Positions 1-11,518 of a DNA stretch of 64,000 nt are shown one piece after another. The stretch's first letter is position 1; every line of letters starts with the position of its first letter. The translations under genes were made by a program, and so were the position numbers. The notes under the pieces were generated by a model, which was not told where the DNA came from, ran no database searches, and worked only from the letters and a program-made list of their open reading frames with translations. This stretch comes from Diplosphaera chodatii. Lineage: Eukaryota > Chlorophyta > Trebouxiophyceae > Prasiolales > Stichococcaceae. The stretch spans positions 496,001 through 560,000 of the forward strand of contig JAALGY010000015.1 in assembly GCA_032358165.1 (NCBI GenBank), written 5' to 3'.

Positions 1-930
1 TGCTCATTTCACAATTTCATCCGGCCGATGCAGAAACATGATCATGCAGAGGCCGAGGCTGCAGGTGAGCGGTGTTGATGCCAATCCTCCAGAGTCTGCA
101 GTAAGCGTCCCCGCTGATCTGGGGCAAGGGGAGAACGGTGCGCTGCCCACTCGAATTTGGGGCTGCCGGCCGCCTCGGCAATCAGGTGGGTGCAGGAGGT
201 GTGCAGCTCCGGGGAGTGCAGCCCGCCGCCACGCTGGATCAGCCGCGCCAGCTGGTCCTTGGCGCGCAAGTCGAAGCCCGTCAGGCTGATTTTGGTGCCC
301 GCCAGCGGCGGCAGCTGGTGCTGGCTGATTGGCGCCTGCGGAACAGTGGTTCATGTCAACAGAATGCACCTGTCAGGCCGGCAGCGGGGATACTCACGCA
401 CTGCAGAGGCCATGGCAATGATGAATGCGCATGAATTGAGCTTCAGACTCCTCACTGGCAGGACGCGGCATACATTGTGCACGCACCATGCGCCCCTCCT
501 TGCTGCATGCAGCCACCCAGCTCGGGTCGACCACCGGGATGCCCAGAGCCACTGCCAGCTGCGCAGGATGAAGGGATGCCGTGCTATTCACGGTGGTGTA
601 TGTAGCCATGCCGAGGACTGGTCTGGGGTTGACCCCCTTTCCGTGTGCTGCAAGTTGCGCTGCGCGAGGACAAGCTGCGGAGCATGCCACATATACAACA
701 CAAAACCCCAGGTGGTTGCGTATTTCGCTGACCTGGTACTTGTCGGACACCGTGCTGCGCGCGATGACGATGTCCGGCAGCTGCTTGCGGTCCAGGGTGC
801 CCTCGAAGGTGCCGCCCAATTGCTGCAGCAGCTGCCGCAGCTCATCCCGCTGCCCCGGCTCCAGCCCCGTGGGGTGCACCCTGACCCCGGCCAGCGGCTG
901 GGCACCGCCATCTGAGGCGCCTTGCTGCAT
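1..930 (-). CDS. BRCT-repeat protein, TopBP1/MEI1-like (partial, runs off left edge)
   Basis: At least two BRCT units are read on the minus strand. An exon near 930-735 carries LAGVRVHPTGLEPGQRDEL followed by QQLGGTFEG, the start of a BRCT fold, and ends at a GT donor after SDKYQ. An exon at about 565-480 (acceptor TGCGCAG) gives ALGIPVVDPSWVAAC, whose Trp sits where BRCT helix 3 has its conserved Trp. An exon at about 330-130 gives GTKISLTGFDLRAKDQL and then CTHLIAEAAGSPKFEWA, matching the CTHLI and KYE(C/W)A motifs of TopBP1, Dpb11 and plant MEI1. Such proteins scaffold replication-checkpoint and repair complexes in the nucleus. The ATG at 930 is only one possible start, because a good acceptor precedes it and upstream exons may exist. 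The protein continues beyond base 1. BRCT assignment is firm; the TopBP1 assignment is family-level inference. Confidence 0.7.
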
Positions 931-1508
931 CTGAGGCTCAGCGGCGGGGACGCAGCCGCGCAACGCTGGGCATGGCGTCGATCAACTGCTGCCGCGCACG
1001 ATCCAAAGGCTTGCCCGGGATGCAGCCGCCATGGGATAGGGCCCACTTTACATCCACATGAGGTTACATGAGTCGACGTCTCTGTTTGCGGGTGGTACTG
1101 CTGGTGCTGATGACATCTGAAGGTGTTGCATCAGCTGCAGGTACATCAGCTGCAGCATTTCGAACGCAAGTGAGCATGCGCAGTGCATCTTGTCAAGGTT
1201 GGCATTTGTGCATGTGCAATCGCACGTCTGCACACTGTACCTGCGCGACGTGGTAACGATCCTATCTCACGTTTGCCAGTTTGCCACGGTCAAGCCTCCA
1301 CTGTTCCAGGGGTGTGCTGGGCGTGCTGTGCATCAGGGCGAGGTGCAATTTGACACACACCCTTGCTTGCATGCAGTAATTAGATGGAACGGCGCGACAA
1401 GGTGCTTGTTCTGCGTTCGGCGGGACCCCATCATCTCCATTATTAGCACTTGGCGCTGTTCACACAGCGGTTTGAGTGCACTTCCTGTTTGGCAGGTTTG
1501 CACGCAGG
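931..1508. other. Gap without supported gene
   Basis: Sequence between the BRCT-gene exons and the TGA at 1509-1511. No exon with a recognisable motif or good splice borders was found on either strand. It may hold the 5' region of the BRCT gene. Confidence 0.4.
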
Positions 1509-2179
1509 TCAGGCGTTGGCCAGCCATCGCCGGGCGCGCCCCCACATGCTGGTGGCGCTGTAAATGGCCACACGCTGTGCCAAACCTGCGCTGTCAGTGG
1601 TGGACCGTCCGTCGTGCAGGTGCACGGGCACGGGCATCCATGGCCCTGACGCCGGCTGGCTGCTGCCACTGCCGTCCGCCGCCGCCAGCCACTCCCTGAC
1701 CTGTGCGCCGCCACCCGTGTCATCGGCGGCGCCGGCAGGCCGCGGCAGCTGGCGGGCGTCCCTGCTGCTGGCCTCTCCCACGGCCGCAGGCGCCCGCTGT
1801 GCTGCAGGGCTGGACAAGTCTGCGCTCCTGCCCGCACGCCTGGCAGCCCGAGCAATCATGGATGGCGCCGAGCTGGCAACATGGCTTGCATAGGGAGTGG
1901 GCACCTGCAAGTTTCGTCATGCACTTTCGGTGGCACTGACGATTGCCTCTACCACGTAGCATGTGTCACTTCGGCAAACCTCGTGTTGGTCCCGGCAGCC
2001 TCCACACTTTCGTGTGTCCGATTAAGGGGCATATCAGGCAACCGTAGCATGCTCACATTGGTGCAGATGGCGCCGGCGCGCAGGACGCCGATCGGCAGCC
2101 CCAGCCGGCGGTCGGCCAGCACAAAGCGCCGCGGCGCGGCGCTCTTCGGGCTCGTCCAGATGCAGGACGGCTCAGTGTC
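1509..2179 (-). CDS. Two unassigned exons: SUV3 C-terminal tail or small separate gene
   Basis: An exon at about 2179-2045 follows a CTGCTGCAG acceptor and encodes FVLADRRLGLPIGVLRAGAI before a GTGAGC donor. A second exon near 1905-1509 begins VPTPYASHV, is Ala/Arg/Ser-rich, and ends RARRWLANA with TGA at 1509-1511. Both joins are phase 0, and the first is also phase-compatible with the last SUV3 exon, which ends at 2362 after SLLK. The block could therefore be a C-terminal extension of the helicase. An in-frame ATG at 2203 would equally allow a small independent gene. I do not recognise a domain. Long-read cDNA across 2362-2179 would settle it. Confidence 0.4.
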
Positions 2180-2361
2180 CTGCAGCAGAGTCACATTGCT
2201 CATCGTGACTCATCACATCAGCAAGCCATGCAGGCAGGGCAGCCGCAGGGTCCTTTCTTCATTTGACCGCACGATGCAAGTGTAATCTGGCCCCAGCATT
2301 GTGCGACAGCACGCCCACAAGCCGCAGGAGTGACCGCAGGAATAGTCACCTCAACAAAGAC

Positions 2362-5300
2362 CTTGAGCAGGCTGGGGGCTGGCACGCGTTGCCGGTGCCG
2401 GTGCCGCTGCTGCGGCGGCAGCGCATCACCAGCCACCCGCCGCCACAGCGACACAGGCACAGCGCCTGCACCGCCCCTGCCATCCCCGACGCTGCTGATG
2501 CTGGGGACACCACTTCTGCCTGACGCAGTTGCTAGCTGCTGCTGCGCTTTGCGGGGACCAGGCTCCTGATGTGCGGTTTGCACGCAGAGGGCTGCATCGT
2601 CGGGCCCGCTGCTGGCTGGAACCACAGCGCTGGGTGTGGGCTTCGCAGACACAGCCTCAGCGCTTGGCTTGGCGCTGTGCTTGCGCTGCCGCCGCTCCTG
2701 CCGCTGCACAAGCTCATTTGCTGACTGCTCACTCAGCTCCTGCGCATCCCAATAACGCCACGCTCAGGGGTCGAGCAGAAACACAGGCTTGGAGGAAGTG
2801 CAGCATTTGGGCAATATGTGCTCCACAGGGACGTCTGGCACACTGCAGCAGCACGGTCCAAAAACCACCTGTAGGCCCTGCTCCATGAGATGCACCATCT
2901 CCTGTGTCATTTCCCGGACCTCTGCAATGCCCGGAAACAGCTCGCTGCCAAAGCGCTGTGCCAGCCAGGTCCACACCGCTGCCACCTGCAGCGTAGAAGT
3001 AGCAGTAGGATGCACAGGTACACCGATACACCAGCTTCACGACGCCACAGTCAAGCACCAACAAAGCAGATGCGCAGCAGCAGCACATGATGAAAGCCCT
3101 GACGTAGCAGCGGCAGCGCTTTATGAAAATTTGACGAGACATGCAGCGCTGCAGAGGCTAGTCTTGCAACACCACTGGTGCCCACCTTGTAGGCCTCCTC
3201 GAGGTCGCGCAGCTCGTCGGGGGTGGACGGCACGCTGTGCGGGAAGTCCAGGTCCAGCGGTGCTGGGATCCCCGCAGCATAGGCCCTTGCAAACCGCAGC
3301 AGCGCCGCGACTGCGGGCCGGCTGCGCGCGTTGGTGGGGCTGCTGGCAAAGGTGAAGCGGTCCGCCAGGGACAGGCCCTTCACCTGTCGGGCAGAAGCCA
3401 CCAAGTTGGACGAGCTCGCACACGCAGAAGTCAAGGCACACCGCTGCAGTCAAGAACTCGAGAGGGTCATCGGCCAGCGCCGGTGCACCTTCTCGAGGGC
3501 CTTGGCGACCGTGAGCATGTCGACCTGCTTGCACAGGAAGTAGGTGCCGTCGAGGCGGGCCTCCTCCGAAAAGCGCGCCAGCACCTCTGGGAAGGTGGCC
3601 TCCGGCATCTGCCCCGCAAATACCTGCACAATGCAAGGGTGATAACTACGGTGACAACCCACTCCTTTCGAGCAGGAATGCCATACTGGTGCTGCACGCA
3701 TGTATAATCACGATGCAGCATGTCCAGGACGTGTAAGGTGCTGATGAGCATCATCTGTAAGGCACCTCCAGATGCTCGAATTCAGGGAACAGCCCGGCGT
3801 GCGGCGTCGACATCTGCTCCTGCGGCAGCTCCAGGGCAGCCTGCAGCGCCTGGACATCGGAGCGCAGCCGGCAGGTGGCTATCCCTGCCGCATGGCGGAG
3901 GGCATTGTCAGCAGCAACAAGGTACCGTGCCACAGGCTGCTGCCCGGCACCATTGCATGGCATTGCTTGCATGCCACCAGTGCAGGACATGGGGCCATGC
4001 CCAGCAGTCAATGTGAAGGTGCATGTGCGCCGAGTGCACAGCCATGCATGACCACGGCCTGGCACCGCCGGCACCTGTGCCGCCCCAGGCGGAGTTGCGG
4101 CGCCCGGCCCGCCCCGCGATCTGCTTCAGCTGCCCGACGCTGACTGGTGCCGCCTCCTTCGCTGCAGCCGCAACCTTTCGGGTGAGTTTCGACCAAACCA
4201 AGCAGCAGCACTCAGGCAACTGCTGAGCTGACATCGGGGTGAGCACAGATCCGACAGAAGTCGGATGGGGTGCGGCACGCGCACCGCCGCTGCCGTCGAA
4301 CTTGCGCAGCGAGTGGAAGATGACGCGGCGGATGTTGAGGTTGAGCCCCATGCCCACCGCGTCAGACGCCACCAGCACCTGCCGCACGACTGGATCAATG
4401 CTCAGGGTCAAAGCAACTTTGCGCCCTGTTCACACGCAAGCCCGACAGTGTCAGCACTGCCTGATGCCAGGTGCCCCTGCTGGGTTGGTCAACTGCAGGT
4501 CGGGGCAGGCTGGTGCGGAGCACATGTTGCAGACGCAGCACAGGAACAGCGGTGCCCACAAAAGTAGGCCTCGAGCGGCGCGTGCCTTGTACTCGGAGTC
4601 GGGGTCGTTGAACAGGCGGGCCTGCAGGCGCCGCATCTCCGGCGGCAGGGCGCCGTACACGACGCACGCCTTGTGCCCCGTCGACGCCTCGATCAGCTGC
4701 AAGTCATCCGCGAGAAGCAAGCACATTCGCCCATTGCAGAAACAGGCGAACTGAGGCTATGCTGCACATAGTGATGAAAAACAACAAGCACACAAGCTCT
4801 ATACGCATAGCAGACTGCATTGACAGGGTGCTCTGGCGTGCCATCGTGCCACACACATTATGTAGTGACCACGGGAGAGGGCACCTTTTTGATGGTGAAG
4901 ATGGTCGCGCGGGAGAAGGCGACGATGGCGTCCCCCGGCTGCACCTTCCTGTAGCCGCCCCGCAGGCCGGCGGCCTCCACCTCCAGGGGCGCAAAGCGCT
5001 GATAGGTGCGCACCTCCAGCCCCTCCCCCATGTCCGCGCACAGCTGCCGCACCTGCAGCGCATGACGCTCGCGCCTTGGCACCCTTGCGCCTCACACAGT
5101 AGCGCTGCGCAACATACGTCTGGTGCTCAATCAGATGACTTCTGCACCCCTGAAGAAGACATGTTGCTGACCGAGAGAGCTGGACGTTTGCCATCGTGGC
5201 ATGCACACTGTATGGAGGGGCTGACCCCATGGCCCGAGCGCACCAGGGGGAGCGCGGAGGCGTCGCCGCACAGGTGCAGCTCGGAGGCGGGCAGCCCCTG

Positions 5301-7664
5301 CAGGGCGCGCGTCCAGGCCCAGCCCCGCGACTCGTCGCCCACCATCTGTCACATCACATACAACATCAGTTTCTGGGTCCCCTCGAATGGACCCTGACAC
5401 CCACAGGCGATCCTCCCCTGAAGGTGCAACTGCATGTCATGCTGACCTGGATCTCGTCGATGACGGCGACGTCGACCTGCCGGCGCAGGTCCGCCATCTC
5501 GATGGTGCACGCCAGGTGGCCCGCCCCCGGCACCTCCTGCCGCTCCTGCCCTGCAGCACAGCCACCGACCACGCCTGGCACCACAGGTGGGATGGTATCA
5601 ACACCCGACTGGACCCTGCCGCCACTCTGCTCTGTGTCCAGGCAGGGCAGACAGCAACGTGGTTGCAGCGGCATGATGCGTCGGCAGGCTGCCACCCGAC
5701 CGAGTGCCAGAGCGCCGCCAACACCTGTGATGAGGCTGCAGAAGGTGCCGCCCGCGTTGCAGGTGTCGGCGACCTCCATGGCCAGCAGCCGCAGCGGCGC
5801 GCAGTACAGCCCCTCTGCCGCACCCTTCATTGCCTGCACCCCACCGTGGGCTATCAGACGCATGCGGCGGGCGCTCTATGCATGTCGCCTCTGGAGTCAG
5901 CAACTGTGTGGCTCGTGCGGCCGCCGGCAGATGCCCTGACCACCCATAGACGCTGCAGATGCTACACTGACGGTGCTGATGCTGTGCCACGGTGCTTGTC
6001 GAGCGTGTGGCGAGCCAAAGCACGCGCCTGCAGCGCCTGGTAGGTCTTGCCGCTGTTGGTGGGCCCGGCGTGGTAGATGATGCGCCGCTTGATGGCCCGT
6101 GCCATGGGGTACCACAGGTGCGGATTGGTCAGGTCTGCCGTCTTCACGAGTTCCCTGTCGAAAAAGAAGATGAACAGTAATCAGACATGGAAAAGCATGC
6201 ATCTCGTTCACAAGTAACACCGGGTGTCAGCCTTGTAAGCTCTCATGCAGAGCCAGCTGATTGCAAACGAGTGTGGCACTGAGCAATTGTATACCTGTAG
6301 GCGCTGATCTCGTTGGCAAACGATGCCAGTGCAAATCGTGCAAAGTCTGGGAACAGCAGCTGCTGCACCGCAGATTCGTCTGGCGCCGTCAGCAGCGCAT
6401 CCCGCAGCCCCTCGGTGAGGCGGTGCAGGAAGCCTCTGCGGTAGGAGGTCGCCGCTCGCTGGTACATCTGCGAGCCAGGGTGTCAAGGGTGACGGCAGGG
6501 TCTGGCTGGTGCCCCCAGGGTGTCAAGGGTGACGGCAGGGTCTGGCTGGTGCCCCCAGCATAAAGTGATGGAAACTTCGTTCAAATATTGATGCACTGGA
6601 CAGCCGAGTGGTGCAAACACATTGCCGGGAGGCGTCAGACGGGCATCAGCCAGGATCACCTTTGCATTGAGGTACAGCGCGAGCGCCTGGTCCTGTGTGT
6701 CTGCGCTGTCCAGAAAGGTGCGCACAGCCGCCAGCACGCCGCGGCGCTGCACGTCCGTCAGCGACGCCTTGAGCTGTGTGTCGCTGAGCCCGCCGCCAGC
6801 AGGTGTCTGTGCCTGCTGCTTGGGCCACAGGCAGGACATCAGGTTCGAGGTGAGCACAGGTCTGCTGGCACACCTGCAAGTTGCCAGAATTTACCCACGG
6901 AATCATGTTGAAGCAGGGCATTTGTGTTAGGCGCAGCCACTCCCAACCTGCTGGTGGTCTGTTTGCACTGCACGTGCGGCCTGCAGATGTTGCTGCGATG
7001 GGGCCACATGTTTGCTGGTGTCTGCTGATGTGGCTGACGGCAGGACGGCTTGCACGACTGGCTGTGCTACCTGCGCCTTAGGATTTGCTGCTGGCGACTG
7101 CCTGCTGCGTGGACGGGCAACTTTGACTGCGGCGACATCAGTGCTGGACTGCTCTGCTTCCGAGCTGCCTGCTGCCACGGCCCGCTTCCTGCTGCGGCGG
7201 GCCTTTGGCTTTGCTGTGGCCGGCTCTGAGCCAGCCGCTTCCGCAGCTGCCTTGCTCGGATTCCTGGAGCTTCGACGCTTCCTCACAGGCTTGCCATCGA
7301 CCAGCACGGCCTTGGCGGTCAGCTCATGCTTTGCTGGCGCCTGCACGGTAGTGTGCAGATGCCGCAGGTGGCCGCCCGGCAGCTGCGGCGGGGCTGCTGC
7401 CTGCGCACGGCCGAGCGCCTGATGACATTGATGCTCTGCCGCTTTGCCTCCTGGTGTTCGAGCAATGGTGCTCAGAATGCTGCAAGCCTCTGGGAGCCCT
7501 GCATCGGCTGCTGTCCGCAGCAGCCGCGGCAGCTGTCCTTCGGCAGCAAATGTCACACACTTTGCTGCTACGTGCTCAGCTGCAGGAGCTGTCGCCATTG
7601 AAGCGCTGCAAAGCTCTGCAGCCAGCCGCTGCAGCAGCTGCACCAGCGGCTGCCGTGCCTGCAT
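2362..7664 (-). CDS. SUV3: ATP-dependent RNA helicase SUV3 (organellar)
   Basis: Multi-exon gene read from ATG at 7664. SUV3 is the Ski2-like DExH RNA helicase of mitochondria (and chloroplasts in plants), working in RNA turnover with exoribonucleases. Motifs in order: Walker A GPTNSGKT (about 6080), [11 protein letters not shown] (about 5800), Walker B VAVIDEIQ (about 5470), [10 protein letters not shown] (about 5335), GALPPEMRR (about 4640), [19 protein letters not shown] (about 4370-4310), QIAGRAGRR (about 4110), then the SUV3-specific C-terminal helical region ([37 protein letters not shown]). A TGA at 2766-2764 lies inside an intron, GTGGTT to GATGCGCAG, whose flanking exons join in phase 0. 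The first exon (7664-6948) is an unusually long, low-complexity, Lys/Arg/Ala-rich leader, plausibly containing the organelle-targeting signal. The tail is also long and basic, and may continue into the exons at 2179-1509. Confidence 0.9.
6481..6560. repeat. Perfect tandem duplication, 2 x 40 bp, in a SUV3 intron
   Basis: The 40-base unit beginning TGTCAAGGGTGACGGCAGGG occupies 6481-6520 and is repeated without a mismatch at 6521-6560. It lies in the intron between the SUV3 exon ending near 6580 and the exon starting near 6467. Confidence 0.9.
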
Positions 7665-8051
7665 GCTGCCTGTATTATCACAAGTGTCGCCGTCACTTGT
7701 GCATAAAAACAAAGTCAATCGCGTTGTGAGGTGCAACAGGAACGATCAGTCGCTTGTGCGAAGCGTGTTATTCAATGTATGTAGCAAATCAGCCTGAAGT
7801 CCTCGGATGTTTGCACCAATTATGCACGCCAGAGGGCTTGCAAGTGTCAAACACGCCCCATCACGTTGCATGTTACTGATGATACGTCTATGTGTGTGTT
7901 GCATTCGCAGGAAGGCAACATTGAGCGAGGGAAGAGCTTGCCAAATGACGTGCCTCAATTTGCTGTCAAGCCGCCCTGTGGGCATAGCCCATTGCACATC
8001 GGACGGTCCAAACACAACCAAGCTGATTCATACTTCACAGATGCAGCATGC
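7665..8051. other. Intergenic: SUV3 upstream / RIT1 downstream
   Basis: 387 bases between two minus-strand genes. It must contain the RIT1 3' end and the SUV3 promoter. No coding exon or clear element was seen. Confidence 0.5.
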
Positions 8052-9100
8052 TCATAACAGCTGCTTACTCGTCCAGGCGCGGCGGTGGTGGCCGCTGGCA
8101 AGCTCAAAGTACAAGAAGACTTGTTTGAGCAGGCCCTGATTGGGCTGTGCATCTGGGCAGCAGCCACTCACAAATGCTAGGCACCGCCGCATGTCTGCCT
8201 TTGACACCATCAATGCATCTTGCATCGCCTTCGCCGACCGGGATTGCTGCTGTGTACAGGCTGCATCAGTATCGCCGTCTATGCTGGCTGCGACTTCAGC
8301 TTCTGGCTGTCGGCAATGGACCGCTGCTGCTGCACTCTCGGTGCTGAGCCCAGCTGCTATGCTCCTACGGAGCTGCCATTGGCTGGGCGGGTCACCGGTC
8401 GCAAGGGGCCCAAAAACGGCCAGCAGCACCGTGACAGCGGCTGCGGAAGGGACAGCCAGGCCTTCGTTGCTGCCGATCAGCAGCTGGCCCCCGACCTCCA
8501 ACTGCGCACCTGTGCGCATGCCCCTCACAGGTTGCACTACCATCGACGCACTCCAAGACAAGTTGCATTGATAGAACGCACATTGCAGAGCCCGTGAGAA
8601 CTTTCATCCGTTGGTCAGGATGGGGCAGCACCCACCTGCAAAGCGCAGCAGAGCCGGTAGGGCATCAAGCAGCGATGTCTTGCCCGCCTTGTAGCCCTGC
8701 ACATGCCGGTGCATGTACCTGCGCTGCGCGGCTGCCGGCTGCTCATCTGTCACCGCACCATTGGCAGCGTGGTCATCAGGAATGGTGCTGCCAGCTGATG
8801 ACCTCCCAGTTGACACGCGGCTGTTGCACTGCCGCTGCTGTGAGCCTAGGTCCAGAACAGCATCTGCGTGGCTCCATAGTTCTGGTGGCAGGCTGCCATC
8901 TGCCGGCAGCTGCGAAAGGACGAGGTTTGTGCCACCCAGGCGCCACAGGCAGATGCCGCCTGCCACCTGGTGCATCGAGCCTAGTGACAGCGTAGCTGCG
9001 TCCAGATCACCAGCGCAGCCCATGGGCAGTGGGGCATGAGGCCTTCCCAAGGACGGCTGTGCCTGCATCCTGCCATTGCGCTGCTGCCGTTCCTGCTGCC

Positions 9101-9151
<51 letters not shown>

Positions 9152-11107
9152 GCTGCCGCTGCCGCGGCCCCTGCAGCAGCTGCGAGCTTGCTGCCAGTCC
9201 TGCTGCTAATGCTGTGATGCCGTTGGGGCCGGCAGCCAGCAGCGCACGGCTGTGCTCCCACAGCAGTGGTGCTGTCAGGCCGCGCGCCCAGCTCTCCTCA
9301 TCATCCCCAGCGCCCGGCACATACTCAAACGATGTGGCTTCAAGCTCACCTGAGCCACCTGCAGTCAGTGTGAAGACTGCATTAGGTAGGCCGTGAATGC
9401 ACCCCAGTAGAGCTACCCTTGGTATTCCACAAGCATGCTGAGGCCTGGTGATGCTAGCACCCACCCAGCATCATGCGGCAGCGCCTCGGCTGCGAGGCAG
9501 ACACCAGGAACAGGGGCGTGAAGGGCAGCTCCTCGAGGGCTGGCACGTGGTTGAGCCACACGCGGCTCGCGGGGCTCAGCCACAGCGGCCGGAGCGGCTT
9601 GCGCAGCACAGCCGCCAGGCCTTCGACGTCCACGCCAACCTGACACACTGAAGGCATCTCTCAGCTGTGGTGGTGTCGCAGAGCGTGGTCTGCAGATCAC
9701 CTCAGAAGACACAGACATTGCTGGGGCTACAGTGACAGAGCGAGAGGCCAACCCCAACACCGTCAACCTGACTATGTGTTCAGACTTTGTTACTAGCGCG
9801 CAGTTTCTAGCATCTAGCATGCTCTGGAAGGGCACCAGGCAGCACACACCTCCAGCAGCTGCTGCACGAAGCCCGGCAGCCGCGCCTCGATCTGGCTCTT
9901 CTCGCTGCCGCTGATCCAGAGGGGCAAATGGAGCTGTGTGTCCCATGCCGGCCCTGCAGCACCTGGAAAAGGCACGGGCCGCACCTCGGCAATAGCCCAT
10001 GAGATGTTACCAGCTGCATGTCCCAGCCCGTCTCCAGAGGACCAACTCTAGATCACAGACACGTGGCTGTGCACTGCTTCACCTGTGCCATCTGGCCGTG
10101 TGCACGCCGCACCACAATGCAGCGGCGCCTTGCCCACCATGGCGATGCTGCCGCCGCAGTCGCTGCTGCTGCAACTGTCTGCGCCTGAGTGCTGCACGTT
10201 GACGTCGCTAGGAGCATCATACGCATCGCAGCCTGTGCTGCCTGTGTTAGGGTCAGATGAGCTGACGGCCGGCGTGCGCTCTGTGCGGGAGGCCAGCTGC
10301 GGTGGCAGGGCCCTGGGCTGCTCTGTGTCGTCACAGCGGCTCACCCGTCTGGCGAGCACCTGATCATGCTGTTGTGCTGCTGCTGCTGCTGCCTCTGCTG
10401 CTGCCGCCGCTCGCTGCTGCCGCACATGCGCAACGGCACGGTTGATAGCGGCAGCCCAGATTGGGATGGTCTTGGTAAGCGCATCCTACATCAGACGTTG
10501 GCACTCTCGTGCCCTCAAATGTTTACACAGATGATGGCATACAGTGCTTCTGTGCATGCCCAGTGCGACTCGATAGGGAACTGGCCGTCCTTTTGCTGTA
10601 ATTCAGCTGTGCCCACCGGGAAGGTTTTGCCTCGGCGGGTGGCGTCCACAATGAAGCAGCCGCCGCTTCCTGCCGCTAAGAGCGCGAGGTGCCAGTTCAG
10701 CCGCGCCTCGCTGAAGGCCCACTGCCCCATGTGCCCGTCCGTGGACTTGAAGTAGCAGGTGGCGTCGGGGCTGGGCGCGTACCACGCCCCGCAGCGCAGG
10801 TTGGCGACCAGCGGCAGCTCCGGGTGCAGCGCCGCCATCTGCATGCCGTCTCAGGCACGCTCAAGCTGGGCCTCACACGCAACACTTCGACAACACGGGA
10901 CACACAGTGTGGCATGCATGTCAGCAGGCGGGGCGCTCTTTGGTACTGTATGCCGCACAGCAGCCGCACCTCCTGCACGAACGCGGCGTCGGTGACGACC
11001 GAAGCCACGCAGTTGTAGAGTCCCTGCTCCTGCCGCTTGAGGTGCCGCAGCACCTTGTTGGCGGACGGCGCGCCCAGGTTGGCCGGCGGCGCCTCGGCCG
11101 CCGCCAT
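8052..11107 (-). CDS. RIT1: Initiator-tRNA A64 2'-O-ribosylphosphate transferase (RIT1)
   Basis: RIT1 adds a 2'-O-ribosyl phosphate to A64 of initiator tRNA-Met, keeping it out of elongation in fungi and plants. Start ATG is at 11107 (context CCGCCATTGC on the plus strand). Family motifs appear in order: HLKRQEQGLYNCV, LVANLRCGAWY, CYFKSTDGHMGQW with GGCFIVDATRRGKTFP (about 10800-10610), KTIPIWAAAINRAV (about 10470), LPLWISGSEKSQIEARLPGF (about 9930), KPLRPLWLSPASRVWLN (about 9600), YVPGAGDDEESWARGLT (about 9320-9270), and a C-terminal phosphatase-like domain with LLDALPALLRF, GGQLLIGSN and CPDAQPNQGLLKQVFLYF, ending at TGA 8052. Two insertions are odd: an Ala/Gln/Ser-rich segment after KTIPIW and a polyglutamine run in the YVPGAGDD region. 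Cytosolic function is inferred from the family. Confidence 0.93.
9102..9149. repeat. (CTG)16 microsatellite encoding polyglutamine in RIT1
   Basis: Sixteen uninterrupted CTG triplets on the plus strand. Read on the minus strand they are 16 CAG codons giving Gln16 within RIT1, flanked by further Gln/Arg codons. Pure triplet runs of this kind are prone to slippage. Confidence 0.95.
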
Positions 11108-11518
11108 TGCGGTGGCTTCTTGATCCCAGCCCTATGCGCTTGCTTGTGCCAGTCCACAGTGCAGGTGTATGTATTTCGATTGTGGAGCGCTGATCAACAA
11201 GGAACTGGCTGACTCAGGCCTCTAGCGTGCAGTGCACGCGCTGTGTTGGTGCATGTTTCATATGTCCTGATGTGGCTCCTGAGACCAAGAGATCAGCAGC
11301 AAACAACGCAGACAGCTGTGTTGAAGCTCACTGATACGTCAGAAACAGGTTCTATTGGTGGGTACATGCAAGATGCAGGGGACTAGAGGCAAAGTGAGGT
11401 GCGCGCCAGCTGCCACGGGGTCATTGCTATGCAACAAACTGGCCAATGCTGTTCAATGTACAAATATTTACTGCTGCATCATTCTCTACTCATGCGCAGA
11501 ATGCATGTAGCCTCAGAC
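11108..11518. promoter_or_regulatory. Divergent intergenic region RIT1 (-) / LPA1 (+)
   Basis: 411 bases separate the two start codons, so both promoters must lie here unless a start is mis-set. No TATA box or other clear element was recognised. Confidence 0.4.

Noticed and set aside
394..963. Single long exon for the BRCT gene
   Set aside because: The middle of this open frame is intronic; BRCT similarity stops at SDKYQ with a GT donor and resumes after a CAG acceptor.
2764..2766. In-frame TGA in SUV3 as a possible selenocysteine codon
   Set aside because: A consensus GTGGTT...GCGCAG intron spans it, and the flanking exons join in phase 0, so the TGA is intronic.
9007..9261. Long polyalanine and polyleucine/cysteine reading frames
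   Set aside because: They are frame shadows of the CTG repeat that encodes polyglutamine in RIT1.
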